This document shows positions 16,640 to 25,193 of a stretch of DNA of 45,178 nucleotides, in pieces. Every line of letters starts with the position of its first letter. The stretch's first letter is position 1. The notes under the pieces are model-generated. The model saw only the letters and a program-made list of their open reading frames with translations, was not told where the DNA came from and searched no databases. Origin of the DNA: an uncultured Saprospiraceae bacterium (GTDB taxonomy: Bacteria; Bacteroidota; Bacteroidia; Chitinophagales; Saprospiraceae); NCBI GenBank assembly GCA_938010715.1, contig CALLVG010000107.1, forward strand, positions 1 through 45,178. Direction: 5' to 3'. A program made the translations under genes and the position numbers.

Positions 16640-17221
16640 TTATAATTTTAAAAAATTGTTTAAAATTTGCATTCCAACGTCACTGCTTTTTTCTGGATGA
16701 AATTGGCATCCAAAAAAATTATTCTTTTGAATTGTCGCTGAAAACTTGAAGGAATAGGTTGCTGTACTTGTTGTGAATTGAGATAACGGCACGTAATAGG
16801 AATGCACAAAATATACATAACCACTTGGTAAAATTTGATTGAAGAGTGATGACCCAAAATCATCGATTTGATTCCAACCTATATGAGGTATTTTTAAATC
16901 ATGATTAAATTTTTGAACCTTCATTGGAAAAATTCCAAGACAAGCGGTATCGTTTTCTTCGGAAGAAGTACACATTAGCTGCATCCCCAAGCAGATACCC
17001 ATAACAGGTTGTTTGAGTGAAGGAATCAACTCGTTTAAACCTGATTTTTGGAGTTCGTTCATTGCACTGTTTGCTGCACCAACACCAGGGAAAATGACTT
17101 TGTCTGCACTCCGAATTTCATTTGGATTACTCGTGCAAACACCCTCATAACCAAGTCGCTCAAGAGCAAATTGTACAGATTTAATATTACCTGCTCCATA
17201 ATCAATTATTGCTATTTTCAT
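16640..17221 (-). CDS. hisH: Imidazole glycerol phosphate synthase, glutaminase subunit HisH
   Basis: HisH is the class I glutamine amidotransferase that feeds ammonia through the HisF barrel. The start IAIIDYGAGNIKSV, the oxyanion region FPGVGAANSAM, the nucleophile Cys in GICLGMQLM and the His/Glu pair in FHPEKSSDVG are all present, so the triad is intact. The 193-residue length is typical. Its start codon shares one base with the hisB stop (TAATG), a strong sign of coupled translation. Confidence 0.96.
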   Translation of the reverse strand: MKIAIIDYGAGNIKSVQFALERLGYEGVCTSNPNEIRSADKVIFPGVGAANSAMNELQKSGLNELIPSLKQPVMGICLGMQLMCTSSEENDTACLGIFPMKVQKFNHDLKIPHIGWNQIDDFGSSLFNQILPSGYVYFVHSYYVPLSQFTTSTATYSFKFSATIQKNNFFGCQFHPEKSSDVGMQILNNFLKL

Positions 17222-18324
17222 TACAGTACCCCTTTTGTAGATGGTAAATACATCTGATTCAAATCACGTCGAACTGCCATTCGAATCGCTTTAGCGAAGG
17301 CTTTAAAAATTGATTCGATTTTATGATGCTCATTAGTCCCTTCTGCTTTTATGTTAAGATTGCATTTGGCGCTATCCGAAAAACTGTTGAAGAAATGAAA
17401 GAACATTTCCGTCGGCATTTTGCCAATCATTTCTCTGTTGAATTCAGCTTCCCATACCAGCCAATTTCTGCCACCAAAATCAATAGCAACCTGAGCCAGA
17501 CAGTCATCCATCGGCAGACAAAAACCATATCGTTCCAAACCTTTTTTGTTACCGATGGCTTTTGCAAATGCTTCGCCGAGTGTAATCGCAGTATCCTCGA
17601 TGGTATGATGCTCATCTACTTCCAAGTCTCCTTTAGTCGTGAGCTCCAAATCAATCTGTCCATGTCTTGAAATTTGATCAAGCATATGGTCAAAAAATCC
17701 GATACCTGTATCTATTTTTGATTGTCCAGTACCATCAATATTTAGTTTGATTTCTATATCCGTTTCTTTTGTTTTTCTTGAAACTTCGACCCGCCGCAAA
17801 CCAAATTTTAAATATTCATAAATCGTTTTCCACGAAGTAGTTTGAAGGGTTATTCCCTCTGACACGCGCCCTTCCTTTTCGCCAATAAAAATTCCTTTTG
17901 CACCAAGATTTTTTGCGAGTTGCATATCACTCATTCTATCACCGATAACAAAGGAATTTTTTAAATCATACTCCTCCGAAAAATAAGCAGTCAGTAGCCC
18001 TATCCTTGGCTTTCGAGTAGGAGCATTTTCGTGTTCGAAAGTTTTATCTATTAAAATTTCTGCAAACTCAATTCCTTCATTTTTTAGTGCTAAGAGCATT
18101 TTGTTTTGAGCTGGCCAAAACGTTTCCTCTGGAAAAGAATCGGTTCCCATTCCATCTTGATTCGTAACCATTACGAGCTCATAATCGAGTGTTTCGGCAA
18201 TCAGTGAAAGGTATCGAAAAACGCCTGGATAAAATTCCAATTTTTCTAAACTATCAACTTGATAATCTTCAGGCGGTTCAATAATAAGTGTTCCGTCTCG
18301 GTCTATAAAAAGAACTTTTTTCAT
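17221..18324 (-). CDS. hisB: Bifunctional histidinol-phosphatase / imidazoleglycerol-phosphate dehydratase HisB
   Basis: I start this at the ATG at 18324 (residue 40 of the track ORF), where [22 protein letters not shown] begins and which forms an ATGA overlap with hisC. The N-terminal HAD phosphatase (about residues 1-165) has the DRDGT nucleophile motif, VTNQDG and [10 protein letters not shown]. The C-terminal dehydratase has [10 protein letters not shown] and [13 protein letters not shown] metal-binding motifs. At the place where the E. coli enzyme has a Cys/His zinc loop this protein reads [16 protein letters not shown] with no cysteines, so that zinc site seems absent. Its length of 367 residues is normal for the fusion. 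Confidence 0.96.
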   Translation of the reverse strand: MKKVLFIDRDGTLIIEPPEDYQVDSLEKLEFYPGVFRYLSLIAETLDYELVMVTNQDGMGTDSFPEETFWPAQNKMLLALKNEGIEFAEILIDKTFEHENAPTRKPRIGLLTAYFSEEYDLKNSFVIGDRMSDMQLAKNLGAKGIFIGEKEGRVSEGITLQTTSWKTIYEYLKFGLRRVEVSRKTKETDIEIKLNIDGTGQSKIDTGIGFFDHMLDQISRHGQIDLELTTKGDLEVDEHHTIEDTAITLGEAFAKAIGNKKGLERYGFCLPMDDCLAQVAIDFGGRNWLVWEAEFNREMIGKMPTEMFFHFFNSFSDSAKCNLNIKAEGTNEHHKIESIFKAFAKAIRMAVRRDLNQMYLPSTKGVL

Positions 18325-19346
18325 TTTGTAAAATCTTTGAGTGCATTGATTAAGAATTGATTTTCTTCGGGTGTGCCTACTGTGATACGAAGGCAATTTT
18401 CGCAATGCAATTCTTTGCTTCGGTTGCGAACAACGATACATTTCTCACACAAATATTTATAAATCAGATCTGCGTTTTGAAATCTTACTAAAAAGAAATT
18501 AGCTTTTGAAGGAAATATTTTTTCAACAAAATCTAAGTCAGAAAGTGAAGTGTTTAATTTTTGTTTTTCTATATTTATTTGTTCCAAATTAGGAATAATT
18601 CCAGAAGAAATTGCCTCCAAGGCCACCTCTTGTGTCAGCAAGTTAATATTGTACGGCAATTTTATTTTATTCAAAATTTCGACAACAAATTGATTAGCAT
18701 AACACATTCCCAATCGAATAGAAGCCAGTCCCCATGCTTTGGAAAAAGTCTGCATAACAATTAAGTTAGGATGTTTTTCAATCTGACTTGACCATGACGG
18801 ACTCGAAGAAAAATCTTTGTAGGCCTCATCGACTACCACGAGGCAGCTGACTGCATTTAGAATGTTAAAAATTTTATCTGATTTGATTTCATTCCCTGTC
18901 GGATTGTTGGGAGAGCATAAGAAAATGATCTTGGTTTGTTCATCTACGCTATCTATCACCGCATTTGCATCGAGACTAAAGTCTTTGTTTAGAGGCACTT
19001 TTTTCGTTGCGACTTCATTGATGTTTGCTGCAACGCGAAACATACCAAAAGTTGGCGGTGTAATAATAATATTGTCTGATTTTGGTTCACAAAATCCGCG
19101 AATTAATAAATCAATAATGCCATCGCTTCCATTACTCAAAAATATATTATCCGTTGCTATGTTCTTGATTTCAGAAATAGCAATTTTCAATTTTTTTTGA
19201 TAAGGATCTGGGTAGCGATTGTATTTCCCGTATGGGTTTTCATTGGCGTCCAAATAAACAGAAACCTCACCCATAAATTCGTCTCGTGCAGAGGCATAAG
19301 GCATTAGGTTTTGAACAGAAGGACGTACTAATCTTTTTAAATTCAT
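18321..19346 (-). CDS. hisC: Histidinol-phosphate aminotransferase HisC
   Basis: HisC is a PLP-dependent class I/II aminotransferase that converts imidazole acetol phosphate to histidinol phosphate. The 341-residue protein shows [10 protein letters not shown], the cofactor region [31 protein letters not shown] and the PLP lysine motif [14 protein letters not shown]. It ends with the conserved Arg in CLRITVGT. It overlaps hisD and hisB by 4 bases on either side. Confidence 0.96.
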   Translation of the reverse strand: MNLKRLVRPSVQNLMPYASARDEFMGEVSVYLDANENPYGKYNRYPDPYQKKLKIAISEIKNIATDNIFLSNGSDGIIDLLIRGFCEPKSDNIIITPPTFGMFRVAANINEVATKKVPLNKDFSLDANAVIDSVDEQTKIIFLCSPNNPTGNEIKSDKIFNILNAVSCLVVVDEAYKDFSSSPSWSSQIEKHPNLIVMQTFSKAWGLASIRLGMCYANQFVVEILNKIKLPYNINLLTQEVALEAISSGIIPNLEQINIEKQKLNTSLSDLDFVEKIFPSKANFFLVRFQNADLIYKYLCEKCIVVRNRSKELHCENCLRITVGTPEENQFLINALKDFTK

Positions 19347-20629
19347 GAGTTGTTTTTTAATCTAATTGAAACTGCGTTTTTGTGCGCTTGTAAGCCTTCT
19401 GCCGCTGCCATCAATTCGATTGCATTTCCAATGTTTTTCAAACCTGATTGAGTTATTTTTTGGAAAGTTATTTTTTTGACAAAAGCATCTAAATTGACTC
19501 CGCTATAATTTTTTGCAAACTGATTGGTTGGCAATGTGTGATTGGTGCCAGAGGCGTAATCACCAGCACTTTCTGGAGTGTAATTTCCAATAAATACCGA
19601 GCCAGCATTTTTTAAATTTTTTAAATAAAAATCCTCATCTTTTGCACAAAGAATGAAATGTTCTGGGGCATATTCATTGATAAATTCTATACTTTCTTCT
19701 TTTGATTGGATGAGCACCAACTTTGAAAAAGAAAGTGCAGTTTGTGCTATTTTTTTTCGCGGCAATAAAGGGAGTTGCTTTTCAATTTCTGTTTTTATTT
19801 TTTGTAAAATTTCAATTTTGTTTGACACGCATATAACCTGACTATCAGTGCCATGTTCAGCCTGAGAAAGCAAGTCCGAGGCGACAAAGGCTGGATTGGC
19901 AGTTTCGTCCGCTAAGACCAATAATTCTGAAGGGCCCGCAGGCATATCAATACCGATACCAAGTTGCTGTGCATGAGTTTTTGCACTAGTGACATACTGG
20001 TTTCCAGGTCCAAAAATTTTGTAAACTTTAGGAACGGAAAGCGTACCAATGCTCAAGGCTGCAATAGCTTGTGCTCCTCCTATCTTGAATATTCTGGTAA
20101 TACCCGTCAACCTTGCCGCATACAAAATAGCTGGATTAATTTGCCCATTTTCATCGGGTGGAGTACAAAGTATCACCTCCTGACAACCAGCAATTTTTGC
20201 AGGGGTTGCCAACATCAAAACTGTTGAAAATAATGGCGCAGTGCCTCCAGGGATATAGATACCAATCCGCTCAATGGGCCTACTCTCTTGCCAACATTCT
20301 ACCCCTGGAGTGGTCGTGATGATTTTTGGTTTTACTGCTTGAGCAGAATGAAATCGAGCAATATTTTGATTGGCTAATTGAATGGCTTCCTTCAAATTTG
20401 TAGGCACTTTAGCAATGCCAGTTTGCCACTCCTCTTCGCTTATTTCTAATTCTTGCAATTGAACATTATCAAATTTTTTAGTAAAAAATCGGATTGCTTC
20501 ATCTCCCTCTTCTTTTATTTTTTTAAAAATATCAACAATCAAGTTGTTTAGGTCTTTTGTCTCTAAGACAGGGCGCTTAACAAGATCTGGCCAATCTTTA
20601 CGAGTTGTCGTTTTATAAATTTTTATCAT
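19343..20629 (-). CDS. hisD: Histidinol dehydrogenase HisD
   Basis: HisD is the zinc-dependent NAD enzyme that oxidises histidinol to histidine in the last two steps. The 428-residue protein has GIYIPGGTAPLFSTVLM, IFKIGGAQAIAALSIGT, VYKIFGPGNQYV, DMPAGPSELLVLAD, the metal-ligand segment LLSQAEHGTDSQ, and the catalytic ...NEYAPEHF and GSVFIGNYTPESAGDYASGTNH segments. All are in family order. It overlaps hisG and hisC by 4 bases. Confidence 0.97.
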   Translation of the reverse strand: MIKIYKTTTRKDWPDLVKRPVLETKDLNNLIVDIFKKIKEEGDEAIRFFTKKFDNVQLQELEISEEEWQTGIAKVPTNLKEAIQLANQNIARFHSAQAVKPKIITTTPGVECWQESRPIERIGIYIPGGTAPLFSTVLMLATPAKIAGCQEVILCTPPDENGQINPAILYAARLTGITRIFKIGGAQAIAALSIGTLSVPKVYKIFGPGNQYVTSAKTHAQQLGIGIDMPAGPSELLVLADETANPAFVASDLLSQAEHGTDSQVICVSNKIEILQKIKTEIEKQLPLLPRKKIAQTALSFSKLVLIQSKEESIEFINEYAPEHFILCAKDEDFYLKNLKNAGSVFIGNYTPESAGDYASGTNHTLPTNQFAKNYSGVNLDAFVKKITFQKITQSGLKNIGNAIELMAAAEGLQAHKNAVSIRLKNNS

Positions 20630-21483
20630 CGAATCATGGTTTCAATAGGTGATACTAAAATGCCTTCAGCTCCGGCAGATTTGAGTTGGTCAATAACTTC
20701 CCAATAATTCTTTTTGCTAATGACCGAGTGCAATGAACTCCACCCCTCAATGGCTAAAGGCAATATGGTTGGGCTTTTTAGGACTGGAAGTAATTTGGTG
20801 ACCGCTTCGATTTTCTCATTGGGTACATTCATCAAAATATATTTGTGAGAACCTGCCTCCAAAACCGATTGAATCCGAAAAAGAAGTTTATTCAAAATTT
20901 CATCTTTGTCTGGTAGGAGTTTTGGCGCTTTTACTAAAACAGCCTCAGATTTTAACATAACTTCTACCTCCTTCAAACCATTTTGAAAAAGTGTACTTCC
21001 TGTGCTTACGATATCGCAGATACCATCTGCCAAACCAATATTTGGTGCGATTTCTACCGAACCTGCAATGAGGTGAATCTGTGCTTCAATTCCCTTTTCT
21101 TTGAAAAATGATTGGGTAGTATTAGGATAAGAAGTGGCTATTTTTTTACCATTAAAAAAACTTAGCCCAGTGTAATTCACGTTTTTGGGAACCGCAAGTG
21201 AAACGCGACATTTCGAAAAACCTAAACGCCCTACGGTCTCAATATTTTTCCCTTTTTCGATTACCGTGTTCTCTCCTATGATAGCGATATCGGCCACCCC
21301 GTCACTTACATATTGAGGAATGTCTGAGTTACGTAGGTAAAAGATTTCGAGAGGGAAATTTCGAGCAGAAGTTTTAAGCTGATTTTTTCCGTTTTGGACA
21401 GCAATACCGCAACTCTTCAGCAATGACATAGAGTCGTCTTTTAGTCGTCCCGATTTTTGAATAGCAATAGTTAATTTACTCAT
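20626..21483 (-). CDS. hisG: ATP phosphoribosyltransferase HisG (long form)
   Basis: HisG joins ATP and PRPP in the first, feedback-regulated step of histidine synthesis. I start at the ATG at 21483 (MSKLTIAIQKSGRL) instead of the track start at 21510, which lies in the leader structure. The N-terminal catalytic part has DIAIIGENTVIEKG and the PRPP-binding EIAPNIGLADGICDIVSTGSTL motif. The roughly 75-residue C-terminal domain (YILMNVPNEKIEAVTKLLPVLKSPTILPL) identifies the long form, which needs no HisZ and is inhibited directly by histidine through an ACT-like domain. It is 285 residues long and the first gene of the operon, behind an attenuator. Confidence 0.96.
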   Translation of the reverse strand: MSKLTIAIQKSGRLKDDSMSLLKSCGIAVQNGKNQLKTSARNFPLEIFYLRNSDIPQYVSDGVADIAIIGENTVIEKGKNIETVGRLGFSKCRVSLAVPKNVNYTGLSFFNGKKIATSYPNTTQSFFKEKGIEAQIHLIAGSVEIAPNIGLADGICDIVSTGSTLFQNGLKEVEVMLKSEAVLVKAPKLLPDKDEILNKLLFRIQSVLEAGSHKYILMNVPNEKIEAVTKLLPVLKSPTILPLAIEGWSSLHSVISKKNYWEVIDQLKSAGAEGILVSPIETMIR

Positions 21484-21530
21484 GATTTTATAAAAGATTA
21501 AAAAAATCATCTGAGTAAACGTGAACTTGG

Positions 21531-21567
21531 AAAAGAAAAAAGCCCATCCGATTAACTCAGATGGGCT
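21531..21567 (-). terminator. Attenuator terminator of the his operon
   Basis: On the minus strand AAGCCCATC and GATGGGCTT form a GC-containing stem around an 11-base loop, followed directly by TTTTCTTTT. It lies 31 bases after the leader-peptide stop codon and 47 bases before the hisG ATG, the expected place for a transcription attenuator. Confidence 0.9.
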
Positions 21568-21598
21568 TTAATTTATTTTGAAACTACAATAGCATCAT

Positions 21599-21655
21599 TC
21601 ACTCACCTGTGGTTAGTTTATGTGAATGATGATGATGTAATTGATTAAAATTCAT
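21599..21655 (-). CDS. hisL: His operon leader peptide
   Basis: This 18-codon ORF is too short for the track. It reads MNFNQLHHHHSHKLTTGE and has five His among 18 residues, four of them in a row. The His-codon segment CATCATTCAC pairs perfectly over 10 bases with GTGAATGATG, which overlaps and follows the leader stop codon; this is the classical 1:2 hairpin. When histidyl-tRNA is scarce, a ribosome stalled on the His codons would block that hairpin and change folding ahead of the terminator. Only a short 2:3 pairing (GATG with CATC) is visible, so the antiterminator is not fully resolved. The symbol is given by analogy with enterobacterial hisL; the sequence itself is not homologous in any way I can show. 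Confidence 0.88.
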   Translation of the reverse strand: MNFNQLHHHHSHKLTTGE

Positions 21656-21671
21656 TTTCAAATTGTTTGGT

Positions 21672-21703
21672 CAAAGGTATGCACATTCTCTTGAGAAAAA
21701 CAA
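21672..21703 (-). promoter_or_regulatory. Promoter of the his operon
   Basis: The minus strand carries TACCTTTG (21672-21679), an exact TAnnTTTG -7 element, with TTG 21 bases upstream (21701-21703) as the -33 element. The predicted start of transcription is only about 10 bases before the leader-peptide ATG, which fits an attenuator with a short leader. Confidence 0.7.
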
Positions 21704-21801
21704 TTTTTTTTTTAGAGTTACCAATTTTTGTTTTATAATAGATTGATAATCAATCAACTATAAGGTTGTTTTTTTTATAAAAAGTCTCAATAAGCAATCT
21801 G

Positions 21802-21834
21802 TTAGAAGTAAAGTAATTATTATAATTATCTTTG
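21802..21834 (+). promoter_or_regulatory. Candidate promoter of yicC-gmk
   Basis: TATCTTTG (21827-21834) matches TAnnTTTG exactly, and TTAG lies 21 bases upstream in place of TTTG. The spacing to the yicC ATG at 21860 is 25 bases. Confidence 0.5.
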
Positions 21835-21859
21835 GCGTTCATTAAAAGCACAATTACGA

Positions 21860-22738
21860 ATGCTACAATCAATGACAGGTTATGGAAGGGCTTCAGGCAC
21901 TTACAAAGACAAAACCATAAGTGTAGAAATCCGCTCTTTGAATAGTAAATTTATGGATACTCGCTTTCGAGTTCCAGCTACTTACAAAGAGAAAGAAGGG
22001 GAATTGAAACGAATCATTGCCAACAAAATGCATCGGGGTAAGATTGATTTGTTGATAGAAACCGACTCTGCAAAAGGAGAAGCAGATTTTTCTATTAATA
22101 AAAATCTTTTCAAAGCTTATTACAGAGAATTGAAGGAAATGTCTGAAGAATTGGGCATTGAGCAAACGGATTACATCACTTCTATCATGCGAATCCCAAA
22201 TGTAGTGGGACCTTCTGGAAATGAATTAGATCCTGAAGAATGGAAGGTGGTCGTTACAACCATAAAAGAAGCACTTCAAAAAATAAGTGATTTTCGAATG
22301 GACGAAGGGCAGGTTACTGAGGATGATTTGAAAGAACGCGTAAACTCCATCATTCAAAGTTTGAGCGAAGTACCACCTTTTGAGGCAGAGCGAATTGAGA
22401 AGATGCGTGAACGCTTAAATCAAAATTTAGCAGAATACTTGGGAAGCGAGAACATTGATAAAAATCGCTTCGAACAAGAAATGATTTTTTATATCGAAAA
22501 GATTGACATCTCTGAAGAAAAAAGCCGTTTGGCTCAACACTGCGAATACTTTTTGGAACAATTGGCGGACACCAAAAATATTCAAAAAGGTAGAAAATTG
22601 AGTTTTATTGGTCAAGAGATGGGAAGAGAAATCAACACATTAGGGGCAAAGGCATACTCCTCCGGTTTGCAAAGGCTCGTTGTAAAAATGAAAGATGATC
22701 TGGAGAAAATTAAAGAGCAAGTTGCAAACGTGGTTTAA
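21860..22738 (+). CDS. YicC/YloC family endoribonuclease
   Basis: The 292-residue protein opens MLQSMTGYGRASG, the near-invariant start of the YicC/YloC family, and ends with the conserved RKLSFIGQEMGREINTLGAKA segment. E. coli YicC acts as an endoribonuclease implicated in small-RNA turnover. The family often sits next to gmk, as here, where its last 44 bases overlap the gmk start. The two are almost certainly co-transcribed from the promoter-like sequence 25 bases upstream. The exact RNA targets in this organism cannot be inferred. Confidence 0.94.
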   Translation: MLQSMTGYGRASGTYKDKTISVEIRSLNSKFMDTRFRVPATYKEKEGELKRIIANKMHRGKIDLLIETDSAKGEADFSINKNLFKAYYRELKEMSEELGIEQTDYITSIMRIPNVVGPSGNELDPEEWKVVVTTIKEALQKISDFRMDEGQVTEDDLKERVNSIIQSLSEVPPFEAERIEKMRERLNQNLAEYLGSENIDKNRFEQEMIFYIEKIDISEEKSRLAQHCEYFLEQLADTKNIQKGRKLSFIGQEMGREINTLGAKAYSSGLQRLVVKMKDDLEKIKEQVANVV

Positions 22739-23312
22739 TCCACCAAAAGCTTCACAAGTCGATTTGTTCATTTTTACGGCACCGTCTGGTGCTGGCAAAA
22801 CGACTATTGTCAAGCACCTGCTCAAGACTTTTAATGAATTGGATTTTTCTGTTTCGGCAACAACTCGCAAGGGGCGTTCTCATGAAAAAGATGGCGTAGA
22901 TTATTATTTTAAGTCAGTTGATGATTTTAAAAAATTAATAAAAGAAGACGCTTTTGTAGAGTGGGAAGAAGTTTACGAAGATCAATTTTACGGCACTTTA
23001 AAATCTGAAATCCAACGATTGTTGGACAGTGGCAAAAAAGTCGTTTTTGATATTGATGTGCAAGGAGCGTTGGATATAAAAAGGGTTTATGGCAGTCGCG
23101 CGTTAGCTATTTTTGTAAATCCACCATCAGAAAAAGTTTTGTTTGAAAGGCTAAAAGGTCGCAACACAGAAACACCCGAAAGTCTAAAGAAACGCATTGC
23201 AAAAGCCAGTCGAGAACTAACCTTCTCCGAACGATTTGACATGAAATTATTGAACGACAAATTGGATGTGGCTTTGGCGGACGCAGAAGCAATTATCAGA
23301 AAGAATTTATAG
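22695..23312 (+). CDS. gmk: Guanylate kinase
   Basis: Gmk phosphorylates GMP to GDP using ATP and is essential for GTP and dGTP supply. The P-loop FTAPSGAGKTTIV (around residue 29), SATTRKGRSHEKDGVDYYF, the GMP-binding EVYEDQFYGT and DIDVQGALDIK are all present. The start is unusual: the only ATG (22695) lies 44 bases inside yicC and gives about 23 extra N-terminal residues; a TTG at 22764 would give the more usual family length but lacks any visible ribosome binding site. The overlap implies translational coupling with yicC. Confidence 0.95.
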   Translation: MIWRKLKSKLQTWFNPPKASQVDLFIFTAPSGAGKTTIVKHLLKTFNELDFSVSATTRKGRSHEKDGVDYYFKSVDDFKKLIKEDAFVEWEEVYEDQFYGTLKSEIQRLLDSGKKVVFDIDVQGALDIKRVYGSRALAIFVNPPSEKVLFERLKGRNTETPESLKKRIAKASRELTFSERFDMKLLNDKLDVALADAEAIIRKNL

Positions 23313-23389
23313 ACATTCGATTTTTGGATGTTTAGACTTTTAGAAACAATCCAAAAGTCCAAATATCTAAAGTTTCAAACATCTAACCT

Positions 23390-24316
23390 TTGACCAACCA
23401 ATCATTTTACGGACATGGAAAATTATTGCTCACTGGAGAGTATTTTGTACTCGATGGGGCGGAGGCATTAGCCGTTCCAACCAAGCGAGGGCAGTCTTTG
23501 AAGGTGGCTACAACAACTCAAAAAGATGTTTTGAGTTGGAAAAGTTTTAATGAAGATGGTGCGTTGTGGTTGAGTGGTAACTTTAAAATTTCAAACTTTG
23601 AAACCCACGAAAAAGAGCCGAATGAGGCGTTGTCTTACCTACAAAAAATACTCAAAGCTGTTCGAAAACTAAACCCTAATTTTCTTAAAAACAAAACTGG
23701 TCTTGCCGTAGAAATGCAACTTGAATTCCCTCGCAATTGGGGTTTGGGTAGTTCGTCAACTTTACTGCATTGCCTTTCTGATTGGGCGCAAGTCGATGCT
23801 TTTGAATTATTAAAATTGACTTTTGGTGGTAGTGGTTATGACCTTGCTTGTGCAGGCATTGATTCCGCTATTTTGTACAAAATTGAAAATCAAAAACCAA
23901 CCTGGAAAGCTTGCACTTACCAACCTGCTTTTGCTGATAGATTATTTTTTATTCATCTCAATCAAAAGCAAAATAGCCGTGAGGGCATTCAGCAATATCG
24001 AAAGGTTTCTAAAAATATTGAATCTCTTTTGCCTGAAATTTCCAATCTGACTCACGAGTTTTTGAACAATCCTTCCATTTTTGATTTGAATTATGTCATT
24101 CGAGAACACGAGCAAATAGTCAGTTCAACTATCAAACAACCACGAGCAAAAGATTTGTTTTTTAAAAATTTTGAAGGAGAGATAAAATCACTTGGCGCAT
24201 GGGGAGGTGATTTTGTGATGGCGACCAATCCGTTTGACAAAAAGGACGAGTTGATTTCTTATTTTAAAAAGAAAAGATTTGAAACAGTTTTAGGGTTTGA
24301 TGAAATGATATTTTAG
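23390..24316 (+). CDS. GYDIA family GHMP kinase
   Basis: The 308-residue protein belongs to the GHMP small-molecule kinase superfamily (galactokinase, homoserine kinase, mevalonate kinase). It has GHGKLLLTGEYFVLDGAEALAVP at the N-terminus, the ATP-binding PRNWGLGSSSTLL motif (around residue 115) and FGGSGYDLACAGIDSAI, which corresponds to the GYDIA signature of a Bacteroidota-enriched group. Its substrate is not established. A mevalonate-pathway role, as phosphomevalonate kinase or similar, is possible but unproven. The start is a TTG: an in-frame TAA lies two codons upstream and there is no early in-frame ATG. Confidence 0.85.
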   Translation: MTNQSFYGHGKLLLTGEYFVLDGAEALAVPTKRGQSLKVATTTQKDVLSWKSFNEDGALWLSGNFKISNFETHEKEPNEALSYLQKILKAVRKLNPNFLKNKTGLAVEMQLEFPRNWGLGSSSTLLHCLSDWAQVDAFELLKLTFGGSGYDLACAGIDSAILYKIENQKPTWKACTYQPAFADRLFFIHLNQKQNSREGIQQYRKVSKNIESLLPEISNLTHEFLNNPSIFDLNYVIREHEQIVSSTIKQPRAKDLFFKNFEGEIKSLGAWGGDFVMATNPFDKKDELISYFKKKRFETVLGFDEMIF

Positions 24317-24373
24317 GAAAATCGTAGTTCGAGCGAAGTCGAGGACGGATAAGCAGAGAACTTAATTTCACAT

Positions 24374-25078
24374 TCAAATACTTTTCCTCGACGCCTCCAA
24401 CAATTGCTCAAATTCAGGAACAATTGCTCTAAAACGATTCGCAGGAAGTTCTTCCTCGCCGTACCAAATTCGTTCAAAAACATTGGTTGCATTTTTAAAA
24501 GAATCTTTGAGCGGATGATTGTTCAATTCTCTTAAATATTGAAAATTGGTTTTTTCTTTTTTCCAATCCAACGCTTTAGCCAATGATAATTCTCTAATAA
24601 TCGAAAGGTAATAAAGTCGAATAGCAAGGGCATAATTTCCATCATCAATAGCTTTTTGAATCGATCCATCTAATTCCGTTTCCATCAGATTTTCTTCGAT
24701 TTCTTCCAAATCATAAATAGCAGCTTTGCTCGAAATATTTTTATCTTTTTTTGCAAAAATACTATTCGTCGAGAGGACTTTTACTAAAATGAAAACAATC
24801 AAACCGATTCCTAAAGCTATAATTAGGAACTTAATAATCCCCCCTATCAAGTCAAAATTCCAATTCGCAGAACCTCTATTTTTTTCAGGTTTTTCCTCTT
24901 CTTTTTGTTTAAATGTTTCAGTGTAATCAATGCCTTTTACGATGGATTCCCACTTAGATCTATCAATTTTATTAGCAGCAATAGGCTCTTCAAAATAACT
25001 ACTATCGAGCTTTTGTCCATAGCTGGGCGACAACAGCAAAAAACAAAAAACCAAAAGTGTAATTATTTTGTCATTCAT
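24374..25078 (-). CDS. DUF4129 domain-containing membrane protein
   Basis: I start at the ATG at 25078 (residue 35 of the track ORF), where MNDKIITLLVFCFLLLSPSYGQ forms a signal peptide. The mature protein has a linker, one membrane helix (IIKFLIIALGIGLIVFILVKVLS, around residues 80-105) and a C-terminal DUF4129 domain with ALAIRLYYLSIIRELSLAKALDWKKEKTNFQYLRELN. DUF4129 proteins often occur near MoxR/DUF58 clusters or transglutaminases; in this window the DUF58 gene is 15 kb away. The function is unknown. It faces the CHAT gene head to head. Confidence 0.8.
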   Translation of the reverse strand: MNDKIITLLVFCFLLLSPSYGQKLDSSYFEEPIAANKIDRSKWESIVKGIDYTETFKQKEEEKPEKNRGSANWNFDLIGGIIKFLIIALGIGLIVFILVKVLSTNSIFAKKDKNISSKAAIYDLEEIEENLMETELDGSIQKAIDDGNYALAIRLYYLSIIRELSLAKALDWKKEKTNFQYLRELNNHPLKDSFKNATNVFERIWYGEEELPANRFRAIVPEFEQLLEASRKSI

Positions 25079-25193
25079 TTCTAAAAGAAAATAAGGAAGC
25101 GTTAAATTTAGTAGTATTCTATTAAAAAAGTATTTAAATGTTGTTTTTTGGGGTTCCAAATAAACAAACGAAGACAACAAAACTACGAACCCC

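Noticed and set aside
18325-18441. N-terminal extension of HisB in the ORF track
   Set aside because: The extension runs 117 bases into hisC, while the internal ATG gives the standard HisB start and a 4-base overlap.
21484-21510. Nine-residue extension of HisG in the track
   Set aside because: MSKLTIAIQKSGRL is the family's normal start; the extension lies in the leader RNA that contains the alternative pairing.
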